The position numbers were made by a program, and so were the translations under genes. Below the pieces are notes generated by a model that was given only the letters and a program-made list of their open reading frames with translations, made no database searches and was not told the origin of the DNA. A stretch of DNA of 64,000 nucleotides from an unidentified eubacterium SCB49 (GTDB taxonomy: Bacteria; Bacteroidota; Bacteroidia; Flavobacteriales; Flavobacteriaceae): NCBI GenBank assembly GCA_000170815.1, contig ABCO01000006.1, forward strand, positions 62,001 through 126,000, written 5' to 3'. Shown here in pieces: positions 9,468 through 18,853 of the stretch. Numbering within the stretch: the stretch's first letter is position 1; each line of letters starts with the position of its first letter.

Positions 9468-9504
9468 ATGTTCATCGGTTTTAGGGATATGTTTATTTAT
9501 CCTG

Positions 9505-10572
9505 TTAGAGTGTATTGACGTTGTTTAGATCTTCAAATGATCTTTTTAGTCTATTTTTAAATGTGATTTCGCATTCGCGTAACCATTTTCTAGGGTCGTA
9601 ATATTTTTTATTTGGTAATTCTTCCCCTTCAGGGTTACCTATTTGTGTTTTTAAGTAATCTTGGTGTTTAATAATGTAATCTCTCGCACTTTCTGTGTAA
9701 GCAAACTGTAAGTCAGTGTCAATATTCATTTTGATAACACCATATCCTATTGACTCTCTTATTTCTTCTAAAGTAGAACCACTACCGCCGTGAAAAACAA
9801 AATCTATTGGGTTTTCACCTGTTTTGTATTTGTTCTGAACGTACTCTTGTGAGTTCTTTAAAATTTTTGGTGTAAGTTTTACATTTCCTGGCTTGTAGAC
9901 ACCGTGCACATTTCCGAAGGCAGCAGCAATAGTGAACTGGTCACTTACTTTCATTAGCTCTTCATAGGCGTAGGCTACTTCTTCTGGTTGCGTGTAAAGT
10001 TTTGAGATATCTACATCAGAGTTGTCTACTCCGTCTTCTTCACCTCCTGTGATTCCTAACTCTATTTCTAGTGTCATACCAATTTTGCTCATACGTGCAA
10101 GGTATGTTTTGCAAATCTCTATATTCTCTTCAATTGGCTCTTCACTAAGGTCAATCATGTGAGAACTATATAATGGTTTTCCAGTTTCTGCAAAGTGTTT
10201 TTCACCTGCATCTAATAAACCATCTATCCAAGGTAAAAGCTTTTTTGCACAGTGATCTGTGTGTAGTATAACTGTTGCTCCATAAGCTTCTGCCATTAAA
10301 TGAACATGTTTTGCTCCAGAAATACCACCAACAATAGCGGCTTTATGGTCGTCATTTGATAATCCTTTACCAGCCATAAAGGTACATCCACCATTAGAAA
10401 ATTGTACAATTACTGGGCTGTTAAGTTCTGCTGCAGTTTCTATTACTGTGTTAACTGTGCTAGAGCTAGTAACGTTTACCGCTGGCATTGCAAAGCCTTT
10501 TTCTTTTGCGTATTTATGAATATCTTGTATTTCTCTGCCTGAAGCAACTCCTGGTTGAATAGAATGACTCAT
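9505..10572 (-). CDS. fbaA: Class II fructose-bisphosphate aldolase
   Basis: Zinc-dependent aldolase that interconverts fructose 1,6-bisphosphate with dihydroxyacetone phosphate and glyceraldehyde 3-phosphate, used in glycolysis and gluconeogenesis. At 355 residues it is a long FbaA (class IIA) type. The metal-site region [14 protein letters not shown], the loop [14 protein letters not shown] and the phosphate-binding VFHGGSGS are all present. A -7 motif TACTTTTG is seen about 40 bases upstream, overlapping the 3' end of tamL. accD follows in the same direction. Confidence 0.96.
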   Translation of the reverse strand: MSHSIQPGVASGREIQDIHKYAKEKGFAMPAVNVTSSSTVNTVIETAAELNSPVIVQFSNGGCTFMAGKGLSNDDHKAAIVGGISGAKHVHLMAEAYGATVILHTDHCAKKLLPWIDGLLDAGEKHFAETGKPLYSSHMIDLSEEPIEENIEICKTYLARMSKIGMTLEIELGITGGEEDGVDNSDVDISKLYTQPEEVAYAYEELMKVSDQFTIAAAFGNVHGVYKPGNVKLTPKILKNSQEYVQNKYKTGENPIDFVFHGGSGSTLEEIRESIGYGVIKMNIDTDLQFAYTESARDYIIKHQDYLKTQIGNPEGEELPNKKYYDPRKWLRECEITFKNRLKRSFEDLNNVNTL

Positions 10573-10610
10573 ATAATAGTTGTATCTTTTTGGTTGATTA
10601 TATTTGGGTG

Positions 10611-10618
10611 CAAAAGTA
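10611..10618 (-). promoter_or_regulatory. Putative fbaA-accD promoter (-7 element)
   Basis: Minus-strand TACTTTTG matches TAnnTTTG exactly and lies about 38 bases before the fbaA ATG, just before the tamL stop. The nearest upstream TTG is 25 bases away, somewhat far for a -33 element. Confidence 0.45.
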
Positions 10619-10623
10619 GCAAA

Positions 10624-13206
10624 TTAAAATGGGTAATTAATACCAATATTAAATACGGCTTCTCTAAATGAAAAGTTAGTAAACCATCGTTTGCCAACTT
10701 CTAATGCTGGGTCGTGTGTTTTAAAACCTAAATCTCCTCTGGCTACAAAAAAGCCAAAATCATATCTAACCCCTGTTCCTGTTGCTATAGCTAGTTCTTT
10801 TAGGTCTTTTATTCCATCAAAACGATATTCTGGCGAATCTATGTCATCATATATATTCCAGATGTTTCCTGCATCTATAAAGAATACTCCATTAAAAGCT
10901 CCTAAAATTTTAAATCTAAATTCTGCGTTTAAGGCTATTTTGAAATTTGCTTCATTAAAATCTAAAACACTTCCGCTACTTCCTGGACCTAAGTCATAAG
11001 GGCGCCATCCTCTATTGTCATTGGCTCCTCCAGCAAAATAACTACGTGTAAATGGAATACTGTTACTGTTCCCAAAAGGAATGGCAATACCTAAAAATGA
11101 TCTTGTGGCAAGTACGCTTCCGCTAGGTAATTCCCAGTGTTTTGAATATTCTGTCTCTACTTTTCCGTATTGTGAGTATGCTACTCCAAAAACTTCAGAC
11201 TGTCCGCTAGAATTCTGGATCAAGTTAGCGCCAGACGATAATAAAGATATTAGACTACCTGCACTTTCTAGTTTTATTCTTAATCGAGAAAAGTCTTTGT
11301 CAAAAAGATTGGCTCTTGTATCTTTAATATACGTGAAGTTTGTAGCGATAATAAGATTGTTCTCAGATAATCGTTCTTGACGTTCTTTTATGCTTAATAC
11401 TTCACTTCTTAAATCATCTGAAATGGTAAGGTCTTCAAAATCTTCATTGATAACGCCATTAATAAAATAGTCTGCCTCATTTGGGATGTTCCCGGCTTGT
11501 GATAATAATAATTGAGGATCAATACTATCGTCTATAAAATCAAAGTTTACTTCTTGGGCAATCTCGTTAAGTCGCTCAAATGTGCTTCTGTAAACATTAA
11601 AATAGTTTTCAGAATTTGAATTACGTACAAATTGAACATTTAAAAGGTCAAGGCTATATTTCTTAATTTTAGAAGGTTTCCAACTGTAATTATACACTCC
11701 ATTTACAGTTTGTCTGTCCAATCCAATATTTTCTTGACCACTTAAACCTATACTCATATTTGTGCTAGGTGACATGTATTTTCGGATAAGTCTACTGGTG
11801 TTAAAGGGAGAAAGAATTCGTGGAAAGGATAACTTTACGTCTGTTCCAAATTCAAAAATATTGAAAAAGGCATTGTTTCCTGCTACGTCATCTGAAGATC
11901 CAACACTTCCGTTAGCGCTTACTTCTAGTGTTTCTGCGCCTTTAAAAATGTTTCTTATAAGCATACTACCGCTACCACCAATACCTATTTGTTGAATAGT
12001 AGACGTATACGTGTCAAAATCTACTCCAAAGGTGTATTTTTCTCGAGGTGTTAATAGTATGGTTGCAATTAAGCCTGTACCAGTGGAGTCTTGAGCATCT
12101 TCTATGTAGCTGATGTTTGGGTACTTAAAAATTTTAAGATCGCTTATTTGATTGTAAGTCATTGTTCTGTCTAGATCTTTAAATATTGATCTCGGACGTA
12201 TAGAAATGGCATCTGTAATAGCTTTTGGCTTAAACTTAAGTTCGTCGTAGCTATAGATTTCGTACCCTCTTTGGTTTGCAGAGTCTTTAAAAACACCTCT
12301 GTCTTTATTCGCAAAAGTATAGTCTGTTACAATACGTACTTTGTTTACAGTGTATACTTTAAATGGAACACTCTTTGTGCTGTCGCCTACCTTGACTTCT
12401 CTGTTAGGTATTATGTATGTTAAGTTTGCTTTATGGTCTGTTTTTACGGTGTCAGCTTCAAATGTGATATACTCTTGATCAAAATTATAAACTCCAGAGT
12501 TTCTAAATTCAATAGTTAGTCGGTCTCGCTCATTGCTAAAATCTGTAGCGTTATACTGATTGCCTTTTTTGATAAAAGATTGTGCAACTGTTCTGTTGAA
12601 CAAAGAATCTATAACGGGTGAAGCAATATTTGTTTGTATAGAATCTAACGTGTAGGGTTTAGAACGATTTACATCATAAACAATACTAGCTCTTTTTTCT
12701 TTTTTCTCATTGGGTATTATTTCTGCTTTTGCTGTAGTGTTAAAATACCCAAAGCTTCTGTAGTATTTTTTTAGTAAATCTAGAGACTTTTCTGTTTTTG
12801 CTTCAGAAATTATCGTTGGAGCATCTCCGGTTTTCTTTAACCAGTCATTAAAGTTTGTTTTACTGCTGTCTAACTTGTTTATCTGTTTTTCAGATAAAAA
12901 GTTTACCAGTTTTTCTTTTCTGTTTGGTTTGCGATGTAGCCAAGCCTGAAATGTAGAGTCGGGATTAGGTTCTGCAATGTTATAAATATGTAATCCTAAA
13001 GGGATGTTTGTAAATAGAATTGGGGGATTTGGTTTTTGAGCTAATTGACTTACTGCTCCAAACTCTGTTACTTCTTCTCCGTCTACATTTAATATGTTTT
13101 CTGTTAGTAGGTATTTACCATCGGGCACGCGCTTAACTGCATCGCATCCATAAAAGAATAGTGCTGTTAAGAGAATTAATGATATTTTTGTGAGGTCTGC
13201 GCGCAA
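10624..13206 (-). CDS. tamL: TamL-type Omp85 lipoprotein (BamA/TamA family outer-membrane protein)
   Basis: An 860-residue outer-membrane protein with N-terminal POTRA-like domains (to about residue 400) and a C-terminal bacterial-surface-antigen (D15) barrel. The signature stretch FAGGANDNRGWRPYDLGPG fits the Omp85 family, and the protein ends with a barrel signal in NIGINYPF. It starts with a lipoprotein signal (LFFYGC, Cys21). A lipid-anchored TamA relative is the Bacteroidota TamL, which is thought to work with TamB in moving proteins or lipids to the outer membrane; tamB is not in the window. The start TTG 13206 is the only one giving the lipobox a proper n-region. It is divergent from the rRNA methyltransferase. 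Confidence 0.88.
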   Translation of the reverse strand: MRADLTKISLILLTALFFYGCDAVKRVPDGKYLLTENILNVDGEEVTEFGAVSQLAQKPNPPILFTNIPLGLHIYNIAEPNPDSTFQAWLHRKPNRKEKLVNFLSEKQINKLDSSKTNFNDWLKKTGDAPTIISEAKTEKSLDLLKKYYRSFGYFNTTAKAEIIPNEKKEKRASIVYDVNRSKPYTLDSIQTNIASPVIDSLFNRTVAQSFIKKGNQYNATDFSNERDRLTIEFRNSGVYNFDQEYITFEADTVKTDHKANLTYIIPNREVKVGDSTKSVPFKVYTVNKVRIVTDYTFANKDRGVFKDSANQRGYEIYSYDELKFKPKAITDAISIRPRSIFKDLDRTMTYNQISDLKIFKYPNISYIEDAQDSTGTGLIATILLTPREKYTFGVDFDTYTSTIQQIGIGGSGSMLIRNIFKGAETLEVSANGSVGSSDDVAGNNAFFNIFEFGTDVKLSFPRILSPFNTSRLIRKYMSPSTNMSIGLSGQENIGLDRQTVNGVYNYSWKPSKIKKYSLDLLNVQFVRNSNSENYFNVYRSTFERLNEIAQEVNFDFIDDSIDPQLLLSQAGNIPNEADYFINGVINEDFEDLTISDDLRSEVLSIKERQERLSENNLIIATNFTYIKDTRANLFDKDFSRLRIKLESAGSLISLLSSGANLIQNSSGQSEVFGVAYSQYGKVETEYSKHWELPSGSVLATRSFLGIAIPFGNSNSIPFTRSYFAGGANDNRGWRPYDLGPGSSGSVLDFNEANFKIALNAEFRFKILGAFNGVFFIDAGNIWNIYDDIDSPEYRFDGIKDLKELAIATGTGVRYDFGFFVARGDLGFKTHDPALEVGKRWFTNFSFREAVFNIGINYPF

Positions 13207-13211
13207 TCGAG

Positions 13212-13267
13212 TTTGTGTGCTTAAAAATTACCTTATCAAATTTGGTACGGTCAAAAATAAACTAATT
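13212..13267. promoter_or_regulatory. Divergent promoter region tamL / rRNA methyltransferase
   Basis: On the plus strand, TTTG (13212-13215) and CAAATTTG (13237-13244, one mismatch to TAnnTTTG) are 21 bases apart, and a TTG start follows at 13268. On the minus strand, TTTG and TAATTTTT, also 21 bases apart, face tamL. Both candidate promoters overlap in about 60 bases. Confidence 0.35.
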
Positions 13268-13996
13268 TTGATAAGTAAAAGTCAAATAAAACTAATAACG
13301 AGTCTTTCTAAGAAAAAGTACCGTGAACAACATGGTTTTTTTATTGCTGAAGGACCAAAGGTAATCGATGAGTTTATTGCTGAAGGGCTCGAGTTACATT
13401 TTCATTTTACTACCGAAATTGTAGCAAATGAAACCCATGTCTATCATCAAGTAACTTCAGGAGAGCTAAAAAAGATAAGCAAGCTAACCAATCCCAATAC
13501 TTCACTAGCTGTTTTTAAAATTCCGAAGAAAAATGCTGCCATTACAAAAGGAGTGCGTGTGGTTCTTGATGGTGTTCAAGATCCCGGAAATCTAGGTACA
13601 ATTATTAGATTATGTGATTGGTTTGGGGTTTCTCAACTGATATGCTCAAAAGATACTGTGGATTGTTTTAATCCAAAAGTGGTGCAAGCGACGATGGGTT
13701 CTTTGGCTAGGGTAGTTATTTCTTATGTAGATATTAAAAGTTTGCTTCAAGAAACAACACTGCCTATTTATGGAGGTGTGTTAGAGGGGGTTTCTTTATA
13801 TTCCGAAAAAATAGAAGAAGATAGTTATCTTGTTGTGGGAAATGAAGGTAATGGTATTTCTGAAGAAATTATAGCGATTTTGACACATAAAATTACCATA
13901 CCGCAATATGGCGCTTCTCAAAAAACAGAAAGCCTTAATGTAGCAACGGCAACCGCTATTTTGTTAAGCGAAGTTATGCGTACTACTGGAAAGTAA
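13268..13996 (+). CDS. SpoU/TrmH-family RNA 2'-O-methyltransferase
   Basis: A SpoU-type SAM-dependent methyltransferase with a trefoil knot that methylates ribose 2'-OH in rRNA or tRNA. From TTG 13268 it is 242 residues. An N-terminal substrate-binding domain (GFFIAEGPKVIDEF) is followed by the three SPOUT motifs: DGVQDPGNLGTIIRL, LVVGNEGNGISEE and TESLNVATATAILLSE. The exact target is unknown, but RlmB/TsnR-like 23S rRNA modification is likely. An upstream GTG at 13190 would overlap the tamL start, so TTG 13268 is preferred; a promoter-like element lies 24 bases before it. The 3' end overlaps convergent porT by 14 bases. Confidence 0.85.
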   Translation: MISKSQIKLITSLSKKKYREQHGFFIAEGPKVIDEFIAEGLELHFHFTTEIVANETHVYHQVTSGELKKISKLTNPNTSLAVFKIPKKNAAITKGVRVVLDGVQDPGNLGTIIRLCDWFGVSQLICSKDTVDCFNPKVVQATMGSLARVVISYVDIKSLLQETTLPIYGGVLEGVSLYSEKIEEDSYLVVGNEGNGISEEIIAILTHKITIPQYGASQKTESLNVATATAILLSEVMRTTGK

Positions 13997-14687
13997 AGTT
14001 TATAAAGACGCCGCGACTTCCCATTTTAGAAATGTTACTTGTATATGCGCTATTTGGGTCGTCATCACGAACAAGTTCATCGCTTGTCGCAAATACACCT
14101 CGAATAGAAGGGGTAAATTTAAAGTAGAAGAGATAGAGGTCTATCCCAAAACCTAACTCAAAATACGTTGTGTATTTTTTCATTCTAAACTGCCCTTCGC
14201 CATTGTCTTCTGGGTTGTCTTGATTACTAGATAAATTTAAAGAAGAAGACAATCCTCCTACAATAAACGGTTTAAAGTTATTGATTCTTTTTGTAGAAAA
14301 TTTAACTAATAAAGGTACGTGAATATAAGTAGACTGTAATGCTCGTATACGATCATTGTCTTCTTCAAATTCTCTATATATAAGATCACGTTGTGTAAAA
14401 TATAATCCTGGTTCAAGGCGTAGGTTGATATACTTGTTAATGCGCATATCACCAATAAGCCCCACGTTAAAACCTCCAGTACTATTGACTAAAATATCTG
14501 TTTCTGGACCAAAATCCTGTTCGTAGTCAAAATTAAAATCATAAGAGTTAAAGCCTAAGAAGTATCCCCACGTAAGAAACCTTTTGTCAAATGTTTCTAG
14601 ATTGCTCACGCGTTCCTTGCTAAACAATTGAGCATTAGCAGACTGTGCGAAAATGGTAAAGGCTAAAATGAATAAAAACTTTTTCAT
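13983..14687 (-). CDS. porT: Type IX secretion/gliding protein PorT (beta-barrel)
   Basis: A 234-residue outer-membrane beta-barrel of the PorT family, a component needed for type IX secretion and gliding in Bacteroidota. A signal peptide ends SANAQ. The mature N-terminus (LFSKERVSNLETFDKRFLTW, then GYFLGFNSYDFNF) is strongly PorT-like, and amphipathic strands follow. It begins 3 bases after the ubiE stop, an arrangement typical of flavobacteria, so the two are cotranscribed. The rest of the T9SS (porK, porL, porM, porN, sov) is elsewhere. Confidence 0.87.
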   Translation of the reverse strand: MKKFLFILAFTIFAQSANAQLFSKERVSNLETFDKRFLTWGYFLGFNSYDFNFDYEQDFGPETDILVNSTGGFNVGLIGDMRINKYINLRLEPGLYFTQRDLIYREFEEDNDRIRALQSTYIHVPLLVKFSTKRINNFKPFIVGGLSSSLNLSSNQDNPEDNGEGQFRMKKYTTYFELGFGIDLYLFYFKFTPSIRGVFATSDELVRDDDPNSAYTSNISKMGSRGVFINFTFQ

Positions 14688-14690
14688 ATA

Positions 14691-15428
14691 TTATTTAGTA
14701 GCGCTATAAATAGTAGCTACTCCTAGAGTTTGCGGTTTATGTTCCACTTGTTTAAACCCAATTTTTTGTAAAATATTGTTGAGTTTTTCACCAAAAGGAA
14801 AAACAGAAGCACTTTCGCTTAAATAGCGATACGCTACTTTGTCTTTTGAGAAGATTTTACCAATTAAAGGAAGTATTGCTTTAGAGTAAACACCGTATCC
14901 TTGTTTAAAAGGAAATTTAGTAGGTACAGAAGTTTCAAGTATAACAAAAATACCTCCTGGCGCTAGAACACGTAATATTTCTGACAAACCTTTTTCTAAG
15001 TTCTGAAAATTACGAATACCAAATGAAACGGTTATAGCTTCAAAAGAATTGTCGCTAAACGGTAATGCTTCACTATCGCCTTTAATAAAATCTATTTGCT
15101 GCTGTAAAGATGTTCCTTCTACTTTTTTTCTAGCCATAGACAACATTCCTTCAGATAAATCAAGGCCTACAATTTTTGTGTCAGGAAGTCTTTCTGCAAA
15201 TTGTAATGCTAGATCTCCCGTTCCTGTTGCGATGTCAAGGTAAGATTTAGGTTGTTTTGAGGTGATCAAGTCAATCACTTTTTTACGCCATTTTTGGTCT
15301 ATACCCATTGATATAACACGGTTTAGGCCGTCGTAGTTTCCAGAAATGTTATCAAACATTTCTTCAACTTGTTCTTTTTTTGATCCTTGATGATCTTTAT
15401 AGGGCGTTATGGAAGGGTCTTTTTTCAT
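14691..15428 (-). CDS. ubiE: Demethylmenaquinone methyltransferase
   Basis: SAM-dependent C-methyltransferase that makes menaquinone from demethylmenaquinone (MenG/UbiE). It has 245 residues. The SAM-binding motif DIATGTGDLALQFAERLP is at about residues 65-82, followed by the family stretch FEAITVSFGIRNFQNL and the C-terminal TIYSATK. In a Bacteroidota host the quinone is almost surely menaquinone. It is the first gene of a two-gene unit with porT. A perfect -7 motif TAATTTTG lies just upstream on the minus strand. Confidence 0.95.
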   Translation of the reverse strand: MKKDPSITPYKDHQGSKKEQVEEMFDNISGNYDGLNRVISMGIDQKWRKKVIDLITSKQPKSYLDIATGTGDLALQFAERLPDTKIVGLDLSEGMLSMARKKVEGTSLQQQIDFIKGDSEALPFSDNSFEAITVSFGIRNFQNLEKGLSEILRVLAPGGIFVILETSVPTKFPFKQGYGVYSKAILPLIGKIFSKDKVAYRYLSESASVFPFGEKLNNILQKIGFKQVEHKPQTLGVATIYSATK

Positions 15429-15436
15429 TGCAGGTG

Positions 15437-15474
15437 CAAAATTACGTACTTTTTATATAATTACAGGGTGCAAA
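15437..15474 (-). promoter_or_regulatory. Putative ubiE-porT promoter
   Basis: Minus-strand TAATTTTG (15437-15444) fits TAnnTTTG. TTTG (15471-15474) is 26 bases further upstream, longer than the usual -33 spacing. The leader to the ATG would be under 10 bases. Confidence 0.4.
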
Positions 15475-15497
15475 CGACACGGTTTGTACTTTTTAAG

Positions 15498-15536
15498 TTG
15501 AAAAATTAAAAAGGACACTATGTATTTGTACATTTG
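15498..15536 (+). promoter_or_regulatory. Putative trkA-trkH promoter
   Basis: TACATTTG (15529-15536) fits TAnnTTTG and lies 25 bases before the trkA ATG. The nearest upstream TTG (15498-15500) is 28 bases away, so the -33 half is weak. Confidence 0.4.
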
Positions 15537-15561
15537 CAGCCTTATATCTTAACAAACGTTT

Positions 15562-16911
15562 ATGAAGATTATTATAGCAGGAGCAGGTGAAGTAGGATTT
15601 CACTTAGCAAAGTTGCTTTCTTTCGAGTCCCAAGATATTACATTAATAGATTCTAAGAAGTCTTGTTTGTCTAATGCTGAGACGCAATTAGATATACGTG
15701 TCATTAAGGGAGATGCCACTTCTATTTCTGTGTTAAAAGACGCCAACATCAATCAAACTGATTTAGTCATCGCTGTAACGTCTTCCGAAACCACAAATAT
15801 TACTGTATGTGTACTTGCCAAACAATTAGGAGCAAAACGTACAATTGCAAGAATATCAAACACAGAATTTATAAGTCATAAAGACGAAGTTGGTTTTGAG
15901 AAATTTGGTATAGATGAACTTATTTCACCAGAATCATTAGCTTCTGCAGAGATAGGATTGTTGCTTAATCAGAGTGCCTTTAATGGAACTTACGAGTTTG
16001 AAAATGGTGCCTTAACCATGATTGGGTTGAGTTTGTCACGTACTGCAGACTTTGTGGGTAAGACCGTTCATGAGGCAGCGAGTATTTTTCCTCATTTAGA
16101 GTTTATACCTATTGCTATACAACGATATGGTACACAATATACATTGATACCTCGCGGAGATACTATTTTTAAAGAACGGGATCAAGTCTACTTTATGACT
16201 ACTAAAGCTGGGGTAGATGAAATTCATAAATTGACAGGTAAAGTACGTCAAGATATTAAGAATGTAATGATACTTGGCGGAAGTAAAATAGGCTGTCAAA
16301 CGGCATTAAATCTTTGTCATAATAGTTTTAACGTCAAGCTGATTGAAAGTAATGCAGAAAAAGCCTTTGAAGTTGCTGATGAGATACCTAATTGCCTTGT
16401 AATAAAAGGAGATGGTAGAAATGTAGAGCTCTTGAAAGAAGAATCGATTCAAGATATGGATGCTTTTATTTCAGTAACAGGAAACAGTGAGACAAACATT
16501 ATTTCTTGTCTTGTTGCGAAGTCTAAAGGAGTTAAAAAAGCAATTGCACTGGTTGAGAATATGGATTATTTTCAATTATCTCATTCTATTGGTATTGATA
16601 CATTAATTAATAAAAAACTACTTGCTGCAAATAATATTTTTAGATACATCCGAAAAGGAGAAGTGGTTGCCATGACCAAGCTTAACAATATGAATGCAGA
16701 ATTGTTAGAATTTGAAGTGAAAGAACGAACCAAAGTTTGTAATAAATTAATTAAAAATATTGATTTTCCTATTTCTTCTATTGTTGGAGGGGTATTTCGA
16801 GACGGAGAAGGGTTTATTCCTTTAGGTGATTTTAGAATTGCTGCAGGAGATCGAATTGTAGTGTGTTGTTTGCCTCAGTCTATTGGTAGAGTAGAAAAAC
16901 TATTTATATAA
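15562..16911 (+). CDS. trkA: Trk potassium uptake regulatory subunit TrkA
   Basis: Cytoplasmic nucleotide-binding regulator of the Trk/Ktr K+ channel. The 449 residues hold two RCK units, each an N-domain (Rossmann fold; IIAGAGEVGFHLAKLL at 3-18 and VMILGGSKIGCQTALNL at about 232-248) plus a C-domain that binds ligand. This doubled layout is the TrkA type; KtrA is half as long. It forms a ring gating TrkH. The trkH start codon overlaps its stop by one base (TAATG), indicating translational coupling. Confidence 0.95.
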   Translation: MKIIIAGAGEVGFHLAKLLSFESQDITLIDSKKSCLSNAETQLDIRVIKGDATSISVLKDANINQTDLVIAVTSSETTNITVCVLAKQLGAKRTIARISNTEFISHKDEVGFEKFGIDELISPESLASAEIGLLLNQSAFNGTYEFENGALTMIGLSLSRTADFVGKTVHEAASIFPHLEFIPIAIQRYGTQYTLIPRGDTIFKERDQVYFMTTKAGVDEIHKLTGKVRQDIKNVMILGGSKIGCQTALNLCHNSFNVKLIESNAEKAFEVADEIPNCLVIKGDGRNVELLKEESIQDMDAFISVTGNSETNIISCLVAKSKGVKKAIALVENMDYFQLSHSIGIDTLINKKLLAANNIFRYIRKGEVVAMTKLNNMNAELLEFEVKERTKVCNKLIKNIDFPISSIVGGVFRDGEGFIPLGDFRIAAGDRIVVCCLPQSIGRVEKLFI

Positions 16912-18419
16912 TGCGTGGATCCATCCTAACACTTAATTATCGTATCATAATCCATATTATGGGATTGCTGTTTGTTGTAAATGGCGGTTTTATGCTTCTT
17001 GCTACTCTAGTGAGCTATATCTATCAAGATGGCGTGGAGCAGCAAATGTTACTTGCTTCCATTGTTACTGTTTTATTAGGAGGCTCTACAATGTTTTTTA
17101 CAAAAGAGCATCGTAAAGAAATACACAAACGGGAGGGGTATATTATTGTGACTTTTGGTTGGATATTTATGACTTTAGCCGGCACATTGCCATATGTGTT
17201 TACTGGGGCTATAGAAGGATATTCTAATATATTTTTTGAGACAATGAGTGGTTATACTACCACGGGAGCAAGTGTGGTAACAGATATAGAAAGCTTGCCT
17301 CATGGGATACTGTTTTGGCGAAGCATTACGCATTGGATAGGGGGAATGGGTATTATTGTACTCGCAATAGCTATTTTACCATTATTAGGTATAGGAGGTA
17401 TGCAGCTGTTTGCCGCAGAAGCACCAGGTCCTGGCGGTGATAAGCTACATCCAAGAATTACAGATACTGCAAAAAGATTATGGTTAATATACGTGGGGTA
17501 CACTGTTGCCGAAACCATTTTGCTTCAAGTAGCAGGAATGAGCTTTTTTGATGCTATTAACCATTCATTGAGTACGTTAAGTACGGGAGGATTTTCTACT
17601 AAGAATAATAGTGTTGCTTACTGGAATGATAATCCGTTTATCCAATACATTATTATTGTTTTCATGTTTCTGGCGGGTACAAACTTTGTATTAAGTTACT
17701 TTGCATTTAAACGTAATTTTTCGAAAATATTAAAAGACGAAGAGTTTAAAGCATATTTCTATGGAATTATAAGTTTGACACTCGTTGCAACGTTGTTAAT
17801 TTATTTTTATTCAGACATTACTGCGTCTAGTGTTGATCATCCGTTGGTTTTAGGTGAGTTCGAAGGGGTTTTTAGACATGCTTTGTTTCAGATACTAGCG
17901 ATTGTTACGACTACAGGTTTTGTAACGGCAGACTATACCTTATGGGGGCCGTTTTTAATTGTGTTTTTCTTTGGGTTAATGTTTTTAGGTGGTTCATCTG
18001 GATCTACCTCTGGAGGTATAAAAGTAGTTCGTCACCTGATCATGATAAAAAATGGGATTTTAGAATTTAAAAGAACATTACACCCAAATGCTATATTACC
18101 GGTGCGTTATAATAATAAGGCCGTGCAAGCTCCTATTGTTTATAATATACTAGGTTTCTTTATCTTGTATATGCTCTCTTTTATTGTAGGGGTGCTTGTG
18201 TTTTCGTTACTGGGATTAGATTTTAAAACAGCACTTGGTGGTGCAGCATCTACTTTAGGAAACGTAGGTCCGGCACTTGGAGATTTAGGTCCTGTAGATA
18301 ATTACGGAAGTTTACCAGCACTTGCAAAATGGTGGGCATCGTTTTTAATGCTTATTGGTAGACTAGAATTATTTACGGTACTCATCTTAATGACGCCTTT
18401 CTTTTGGCGCAATAGATAA
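16911..18419 (+). CDS. trkH: Trk potassium transporter membrane subunit TrkH
   Basis: Ion-conducting subunit of the Trk K+ uptake system in the inner membrane (502 residues). Four M1-P-M2 repeats are recognisable by their filter-like loops: MSGYTTTGAS, LSTLSTGGFS, ATVTTTGF-like IVTTTGFVT, and TLGNVGPALG. The conserved GGSSGSTSGGIK stretch forms the gating loop between repeats. It is directly coupled to trkA. No other transport gene follows; a gene-poor stretch begins. Confidence 0.95.
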   Translation: MRGSILTLNYRIIIHIMGLLFVVNGGFMLLATLVSYIYQDGVEQQMLLASIVTVLLGGSTMFFTKEHRKEIHKREGYIIVTFGWIFMTLAGTLPYVFTGAIEGYSNIFFETMSGYTTTGASVVTDIESLPHGILFWRSITHWIGGMGIIVLAIAILPLLGIGGMQLFAAEAPGPGGDKLHPRITDTAKRLWLIYVGYTVAETILLQVAGMSFFDAINHSLSTLSTGGFSTKNNSVAYWNDNPFIQYIIIVFMFLAGTNFVLSYFAFKRNFSKILKDEEFKAYFYGIISLTLVATLLIYFYSDITASSVDHPLVLGEFEGVFRHALFQILAIVTTTGFVTADYTLWGPFLIVFFFGLMFLGGSSGSTSGGIKVVRHLIMIKNGILEFKRTLHPNAILPVRYNNKAVQAPIVYNILGFFILYMLSFIVGVLVFSLLGLDFKTALGGAASTLGNVGPALGDLGPVDNYGSLPALAKWWASFLMLIGRLELFTVLILMTPFFWRNR

Positions 18420-18800
18420 GCTTTTATAGCACCAAGATTTAGAGTCAATATTGTACTTTTAATACAATCAATTATGCTTTTGTTGCGTGCGTGATTGTTG
18501 ATGAGCCTGCTTTCGTTTTTTTTACTCTGAAATGCCCTTCGCTTTTAGAACTATTTCTGTGTTTTTTTAATGCTAGCTTTCAATACGTGTCTCTGTTTTC
18601 TGGCATACACGATACCATTCTTTATTCTACATTGGGTCTTGAAGTGGGTTTTCAGAAGTAATTAAAATCACTTTTCTTCATGTAATAAGAAACGGCGTTT
18701 TCTTCTTCGGAAATATTCAAAATACCACTCATTAAGTTCTTGTAGATTCTCTTGAGTTCAGCTGAAAGAAAGTTAGGTTTAAATGATTTTAATACAACAA
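18420..18800. other. Gene-poor stretch with a possible coding remnant
   Basis: No complete gene is seen between trkH and the S46-peptidase terminator. On the minus strand a frame is open from about 18816 to the stop at 18652-18654 (about 55 codons). Its translation looks protein-like (FLSAELKRIYKNLMSG, ISEEENAVSYYMKKSDFNYF) but has no start codon at the expected end and runs out of the terminator. A second short open stretch lies further left in another frame. These may be relics of a decayed gene or chance. No tRNA, repeat or insertion sequence is visible. Confidence 0.3.
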
Positions 18801-18829
18801 AAAAGCGACCTGAATATCAGGTCGCTTTT
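18801..18829 (-). terminator. Terminator of the S46 peptidase gene
   Basis: A perfect 13 bp stem: AAAAGCGACCTGA (18801-18813) pairs with TCAGGTCGCTTTT (18817-18829) around ATA, with a T-rich tail on the minus strand, 24 bases past the stop. Confidence 0.85.
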
Positions 18830-18853
18830 AGGTAATTGTATGTTCTGAAAAAA

